Positions 60,088 through 64,000 of a DNA stretch of 64,000 nt are shown here, one piece after another. A program made the translations under genes and the position numbers. The notes beneath the pieces were generated by a model, which made no database searches, had not been told where the DNA came from, and worked only from the letters and a program-made list of their open reading frames with translations. Source of the stretch: Catalinimonas alkaloidigena (GTDB lineage: Bacteria; Bacteroidota; Bacteroidia; Cytophagales; Flexibacteraceae); the NCBI RefSeq assembly GCF_900100765.1, contig NZ_FNFO01000012.1, positions 62,001 through 126,000 of the forward strand. Reading direction: 5' to 3'. Position 1 is the first letter of the stretch, and each line of letters begins with the position of its first letter.

Positions 60088-60615
60088 TCAGAAAAGGCGT
60101 ATATCGAAACGACCCTGGGTACCACGAATCGTATCACAGCCCGGACGGGCTAATACAAACTCGAAGGTTCCGGCGATCACTTTGGCTTCCAAATCGAAGC
60201 GAGTGATGGTTAACTTACCTTCGTGATAGACAGTACTATCCTGATCATACGAACAATCCATAGGTAAATAGCTTACTGACTGACGAGATGGATTATTCAA
60301 CCGGTAAACACCTTCAGAATAGATACTGTCTGAATAAATCGATAAAGCGGACTCGTTTTCACCTTCCCTTCGATAAGCGCTTATATTAAAAGTACCATCA
60401 AATTGGTACGAGGCAATAAGATTACCTTGACCAAATCGGCCAGAAGAGCCTTTAGGTTGCCACACTTCGCCATTGAGCAAGACGCCGAAACTGTGACGGC
60501 CTTCTTGCGTGGCAGCGGGCAGTTCTTCTTTCGGAGAAGGTTCCTTTTTAAACCAATCGCACCCGCTGAACAGGAGCAGACTTAGTAGCACGATACAAGA
60601 GGGAAAGCGAGACAT
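60088..60615 (-). CDS. Small lipoprotein, function unknown
   Basis: A 175-residue protein with lipobox LLLFSGC (Cys19). After a charged spacer (EPSPKEELPAATQEG) comes a beta-rich domain: HSFGVLLNGEVWQPKGSSG, LIASYQFDGTFNISAYR, VYRLNNPSRQSVSY and a final GCDTIRGTQGRFDIRLF. The pattern is common to Bacteroidota surface lipoproteins of unknown role that start with a conserved GxNTFG-like strand. An inverted repeat 44 bp upstream may regulate it. The truncated T9SS fragment lies just downstream. Confidence 0.85.
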   Translation of the reverse strand: MSRFPSCIVLLSLLLFSGCDWFKKEPSPKEELPAATQEGRHSFGVLLNGEVWQPKGSSGRFGQGNLIASYQFDGTFNISAYRREGENESALSIYSDSIYSEGVYRLNNPSRQSVSYLPMDCSYDQDSTVYHEGKLTITRFDLEAKVIAGTFEFVLARPGCDTIRGTQGRFDIRLF

Positions 60616-60659
60616 AGCTTAAATCGAAAGAGATGATTGATGAAATTTAGGCGATACTT

Positions 60660-60691
60660 TTCACCAATTACTAAATTGTTTAATTGGTGAA
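60660..60691. promoter_or_regulatory. Perfect 11-bp inverted repeat upstream of the lipoprotein gene
   Basis: TTCACCAATTA (60660-60670) and TAATTGGTGAA (60681-60691) are exact inverted copies with a 10-nt spacer, 45 bp upstream of the lipoprotein start. It could be a regulator binding site. No T-run makes terminator function unlikely. Confidence 0.5.
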
Positions 60692-61430
60692 CAATAGCTC
60701 ATCTAAAAATATCCACTCTTCATAGACAAATGGCAAGTTTGACATTCGTTTGGTAATGCACCAGCCATGTAATCATCATTTCCGCAACTAGTGCGCTAGC
60801 CAGAGGTAGAAAACATGAATATTTATTGACTTAGCTAGCGAGAAAAACTTCAACTAGCGGCCTGATTTGTAAGAGAAATATTACGGTAGATCTGTATCAA
60901 GGGTCTTTAACATAGAGGCCCTTACATAACAACTATATGGGTTTACATACTTGACAAGGGGCGAACGTCACGAACTCACCGTCACTGAGTCAATTATAAA
61001 AAGAGGTGCGGTGAAAGCTGCTGAATCAGGACGAAACTGGCAGCGGCCGGGACGCATTGTGGATGACCAAGGCTACAGCCACCGTGGCACGGCAGTAAGA
61101 AGTTACTCCGTTCTCTGCGCCGACGCGGGCTTCGCTATACCAAATTCCCCATCGTAGCACTGAACATAGAGGTGGACCTTGTGACAAAGAGCTTTACAAA
61201 CTACGCAACCGTCATCCTAATCGCAGCCATCAAATTCTTCGCTTAGTTTGCATACACGCCCTAGTGTTCCTACTCTGTTTTCAAACACAATGTGAACATC
61301 CGGACGGGTGTTATGTAGATCGCGAGATCGTAAAAAGCGAGAAATACTCCTCAACGGTTTCGTATATATGAAATGGCGAGCTTTTACTCGACAGGAACAC
61401 ATATTCCTTGCTACAAACCGTCTTCTTTGT
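60692..61430. other. Intergenic region, low GC, no gene recognised
   Basis: This stretch of about 740 bp contains no open frame with protein-like features on either strand. A GC-richer patch at 60950-61150 has broken frames. It may be the remains of genes lost in the accessory region. Confidence 0.5.
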
Positions 61431-62396
61431 TCAAATTGGTATTTGTTTTTTATCCCTTAATTCACTCAATTCATTTCGGTATTCAGAAAGTTTTCCATTG
61501 AATTCTCCAATCGTATTTACATCTTTGATCTTATCATAGTATTTTATTTTTCTAATTACTTTTCTTAAATCGAAACACCAATAAATTGTCATCAAAGGAT
61601 TTATCCATAATTCGCTTCCCGTGGTCCTTATTGTTCGATGCTGATTTCCATACTCACCTTCTAATGCACTTACGATTGAATTTGAAACGATACTTTCTTT
61701 TCCACTCATCTTTTCATTTGCGAATCTAACAGCTTCGATATATTTATGGGCCTCTTCCATTTCTTTTGTGAGCTGGAACATCCCCAAGTATCCTCCTTCT
61801 TTCGCTAGTTGAGCAACATTCTCTAAAAATCTGAAATGAGAAACTCCATGAAAATGGTCAATTCCAAATCCAACACTTAAAAGAAATTGCTTTTTTATTC
61901 CACTTCTGTAAACCGCTGCCATTGAACAAACATCTTCTTGTGGTGTTCCTAAGCCGTCTTCATCTCCAAACATCAAACTGTCGGTTCCTCCGTCAACTAA
62001 TAGAACAGTATCTATTTCATGCTTTTTGATTAGATATGTATAAGCGTTTTTCAGAGGAACTACACCAGTGTTTTCAAATCCATAGATTTCTACATTTTCA
62101 CCTTGTAACCCAAACCACAACTTTAAATACCTTTCTGGGAAGTAATTTCTACCCGATACGTCACTGTCTCCGCTTCTTATTTTATAGCAAAATGGAAAGA
62201 CTTGCTCAGAGGTTGTTTCTATCAACCACGTAAACGAAAGGTTGGCAAGTATTACTTTTTTGCCCTGTTTTTTTAAATTGAAATACAAAGGAATTCCACC
62301 AAATATATCAAATCCCCCTCCTGCACCTGCAAGCAAAATAGATTTACTTTCTTTTAACTCTTCGAAAATTGGTATTTGATTTATTGAGTAGCTCAT
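61431..62396 (-). CDS. DUF1152 protein
   Basis: A 321-residue protein starting at ATG 62396 (MSYSINQIPIFEELKESKSI). A Rossmann-like opening SILLAGAGGGFDIFGGIPLY and the conserved TVLLVDGGTDSLMFGDEDGL and FLLSVGFGIDHFHGVSHF are DUF1152 signatures. Base composition is strongly AT-biased compared with the main chromosome, and codon use is more like flavobacterial DNA, so recent transfer is likely. The family function is unknown. Single genes of this type are often scattered in accessory regions. Confidence 0.92.
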   Translation of the reverse strand: MSYSINQIPIFEELKESKSILLAGAGGGFDIFGGIPLYFNLKKQGKKVILANLSFTWLIETTSEQVFPFCYKIRSGDSDVSGRNYFPERYLKLWFGLQGENVEIYGFENTGVVPLKNAYTYLIKKHEIDTVLLVDGGTDSLMFGDEDGLGTPQEDVCSMAAVYRSGIKKQFLLSVGFGIDHFHGVSHFRFLENVAQLAKEGGYLGMFQLTKEMEEAHKYIEAVRFANEKMSGKESIVSNSIVSALEGEYGNQHRTIRTTGSELWINPLMTIYWCFDLRKVIRKIKYYDKIKDVNTIGEFNGKLSEYRNELSELRDKKQIPI

Positions 62397-62428
62397 GTAT
62401 TTGATATACTGTTTTTTACAGATGGCAT

Positions 62429-62455
62429 GCAACCGTCTCGGCTATGGGTAGTTGC
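62429..62455. other. Imperfect inverted repeat between DUF1152 and GrpB genes
   Basis: GCAACC (62429-62434) and GGTAGTTGC (62447-62455) form a stem with a two-base bulge, followed by GTGGGTTAGCACTAA. The shape recalls recombination sites bordering single-gene cassettes, but no integrase is in the window. Confidence is low. Confidence 0.3.
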
Positions 62456-62535
62456 GTGGGTTAGCACTAAACTTGGCAAGCATACACCAAACTAAGAATC
62501 CTTGCGGATTTTCAGAAAAATGCGAGGACAAGCAA

Positions 62536-63081
62536 TTACTTATAGCTATTGTTGTACATTCGTTTTTCTATTTCTATTATTTCGTTGATAAATGCATTGA
62601 CATGCAACTCTTTTAACTCCGCATATAGTTTTTTATCCTGATTTGCTTTTTCAGCCAATTGGTATTTCATTTCCTGATATTTTATTCTAGCCAAATCATT
62701 TTTTCTCAAATAATTCCGCATTAGAACATGTCTTTCCAATGCTTCGCTGTTAGATGGACAAACATAAAGATGATGTGAAATTGAGTCCAAAATACTGTTC
62801 AACAAGCGCCCATTTCGCTTAAATACTTCTCGATTTTCAATTCCTTGATTTCCGTTATGATAATAACCGATTCCAATTAGTTTAGATTTAATTCCTTCAA
62901 ATTCCATTGTCGTTTTGTGGACAACGTCAATATCAATAATTGGTTTTGAGTCCAATTCGGGGATTGATGTACTTCCAACGTGTTCGATTTGGTATTCAAG
63001 CCCCTTTAGTCCCTTGTCAAGTTCACGTTTTAATTCCGCAAAATGTTGAACCCAATGTGATGTATATTTTTTTATTAACAT
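62536..63081 (-). CDS. GrpB-family (UPF0157) nucleotidyltransferase-like protein
   Basis: A 181-residue protein starting at ATG 63081 (MLIKKYTSHWVQHFAELKRE). It shows the GrpB signature YQIEHVGSTSIPELDSKPII followed by DIDVVH, an HxxGSTS...D-D arrangement like minimal nucleotidyltransferases. Next come RNGRLLNSILDSISHHLYVC and RNYLRKNDLARIKYQEMKYQ. The GC content is very low, as in the neighbouring DUF1152 gene, and both are on the minus strand with separate leaders. The biochemical role is not established. Confidence 0.93.
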   Translation of the reverse strand: MLIKKYTSHWVQHFAELKRELDKGLKGLEYQIEHVGSTSIPELDSKPIIDIDVVHKTTMEFEGIKSKLIGIGYYHNGNQGIENREVFKRNGRLLNSILDSISHHLYVCPSNSEALERHVLMRNYLRKNDLARIKYQEMKYQLAEKANQDKKLYAELKELHVNAFINEIIEIEKRMYNNSYK

Positions 63082-63117
63082 TCGTCTCTTAAATGGCGCA
63101 CTACGTATGCGTAACAC

Positions 63118-63435
63118 ATAGTGGCGTTATGTCTTCAATGGCTTCTTACCGTTAATCTGACCGATTGATCTAAAAAGGCTTCCTCTATCCGCTTGTATAC
63201 GCATATTACCTAAAAAACTCAACGATCATTATGGTGCCGACATCTTTCCCAGACACCACTTAACATAAGTAGATATTTTTATAGGACAAATTGCGCCTTG
63301 TAAGGCATAACTGCACGATGTGGATTGGTTGACGTTTTCTGGCGTAGGGACTATATCAACCAAGTAGCGAGGGGGAGCACAGAGCGCACTGGAGTGAGAA
63401 AGTAGGGTATTCGCCCCAAGGACAGTAAGCTACTT
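63118..63435. other. Intergenic region, no gene recognised
   Basis: This 318-bp stretch has stop codons in all frames at short intervals. A short inverted repeat, CACTA-TAGTG, lies at about 63099-63123 at the left edge, upstream of the GrpB gene. Its right part borders the DUF5694-like remnant. Confidence 0.45.
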
Positions 63436-63645
63436 TTATTTCAAATAGGTATTGGCATCGACGAGTTCGCAGGCCGAGTCATCTCTAAAAATGCTTTTTA
63501 AGGAGTCGATGTGGCCCACCCCGATGATAATCGAAATCCGCTCCGCGTCTTTTTTCAGTTGCTTGGTTACGATGTTCGAGTGGATTTTATAGTCTCGGTT
63601 TTTGAAGACCGAAATCAGCGCTGCGCCGATGTAGCCCTGCCACAG
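63436..63645 (-). pseudogene. 3' remnant of a DUF5694-like gene
   Basis: The minus-strand frame from 63645 to the stop at 63436 encodes 69 residues with no start codon and a TAA just upstream. It reads LWQGYIGAALISVFKNRDYK, then KDAERISIIIGVGHIDSLKS and CELVDANTYLK. The ERISIIIGVGHIxxLKxxF pattern matches the C-terminal end of DUF5694 proteins (about 200 residues or more). So only the last third of the gene is left. It confirms rearrangement at the edge of the accessory segment. Confidence 0.65.
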
Positions 63646-63720
63646 TTACGCGCCCCCTCTACAAAATCGCGCTAACCACCTGTGGTCATCTGCTTTCTCA
63701 TTTCCCTCGTAGATTGCCGT

Positions 63721-64000
63721 ATGAAATCAGTTTACCTCGTTCTGTTGGGCCTGCTTTCGTCGGGCCTCTGGGCGCAGTCGCTTACGTTGACGCAACCGGT
63801 GCGGCTGCTGGCACTGGGCGATAGTTACACGATTGGTGAGAGCGTGGCGGAAGAGGCGCGATGGCCCCACCAGCTGGCCGATTCGCTGAAGGCGGCCGGC
63901 GTAACGGTCGAGTACCGGCGGATCATTGCCAAGACGGGCTGGCGCACCGACCAACTGCGCGACGCGGTGGCGGGTCAGGGACTGGACGAAGCCGGCTACA
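63721..64000 (+). CDS. SGNH/GDSL-family hydrolase (3' end outside window)
   Basis: Ninety-three residues are visible from ATG 63721: signal peptide MKSVYLVLLGLLSSGLWAQS, then block I VRLLALGDSYTIGESVAEEA with the nucleophile serine in GDSY. The later blocks lie beyond the window. SGNH enzymes are esterases or lipases acting on acyl, acetyl or polysaccharide esters. Base composition returns to the chromosomal GC-rich average, so the accessory segment ends before this gene. Confidence 0.9.
   Translation, partial: MKSVYLVLLGLLSSGLWAQSLTLTQPVRLLALGDSYTIGESVAEEARWPHQLADSLKAAGVTVEYRRIIAKTGWRTDQLRDAVAGQGLDEAGY

Noticed and set aside
1-64000. tRNA, rRNA, CRISPR arrays, phage structural genes, transposases or integrases
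   Set aside because: No cloverleaf, rRNA signature, spaced direct repeats or recombinase motifs were found by reading.

Overview
The window looks like chromosome of a moderately GC-rich member of the Bacteroidota, most likely Cytophagales. The evidence is a SusC/SusD pair, four or five proteins with C-terminal type IX secretion (T9SS) sorting domains, many Bacteroidota-type lipoproteins, an almost complete lack of Shine-Dalgarno sequences, and a TAnnTTTG-type promoter box at 54803. No rRNA, tRNA, CRISPR array, transposase or phage structural gene is visible. Most genes are GC-rich. Three stretches are clearly poorer in GC and look acquired: about 30.57-31.63 kb, 57.85-59.80 kb and 60.6-63.65 kb.

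Layout. 1-9018: an arabinan utilisation locus, with SusC (5' end outside the window), SusD, a GH43 arabinanase, a GH51 arabinofuranosidase and a GH43 lipoprotein with an Abn2-like C-terminal domain. A strong hairpin lies between susD and the enzymes. 9089-16797: a PadR regulator with a small membrane partner, a T9SS-secreted pectate lyase, an aldo/keto reductase with an AraC regulator, a T9SS protein carrying seven GDG(F) repeats, and a SUMF1-type protein. 17086-22088: a Tat-dependent two-subunit molybdenum hydroxylase, a methyltransferase, a CPBP-type membrane protein broken by an in-frame amber codon, and a secreted esterase. 22406-24595: a secreted protein with an internal duplication and a GNAT-DUF4406 fusion. 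24845-30412: an AraC regulator, acetyltransferase, cyclophilin-like protein, two related cupins, an alcohol dehydrogenase with a Tat leader and an aldo/keto reductase, probably one stress or redox regulon.

30575-33836: a low-GC protein with a ParB-like motif, an atypical methionine aminopeptidase, a methyltransferase and a Doc-type toxin-antitoxin pair. 33897-36144: a three-gene ABC-2 exporter. 36240-43890: a SpoIIAA-like protein, a serine hydrolase, an outer-membrane protein and a complete MacAB-TolC-like efflux operon headed by a GbsR/MarR regulator. Its permease gene is bracketed by a 54-bp inverted repeat that contains a palindromic intergenic element. 43964-51302: a glycosyltransferase, SDR, the transglutaminase / alpha-E / circularly permuted ATP-grasp set, and a BON-LysM protein. 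51531-57821: two tandem T9SS serine hydrolases and a GH3-serine hydrolase fusion, perhaps acting on peptidoglycan or peptide/ester substrates.

57853-64000: a membrane-anchored NACHT-type NTPase whose 3' end abuts a truncated copy of a T9SS-type secreted protein. It is followed by a lipoprotein, low-GC DUF1152 and GrpB genes, a DUF5694-like 3' remnant, and the start of a GDSL hydrolase. The NACHT insertion junction, the invertible-looking permease segment, the amber-interrupted CPBP gene and the gene fusions are the best candidates for follow-up. No wholly new multi-gene system can be proved from sequence reading alone.
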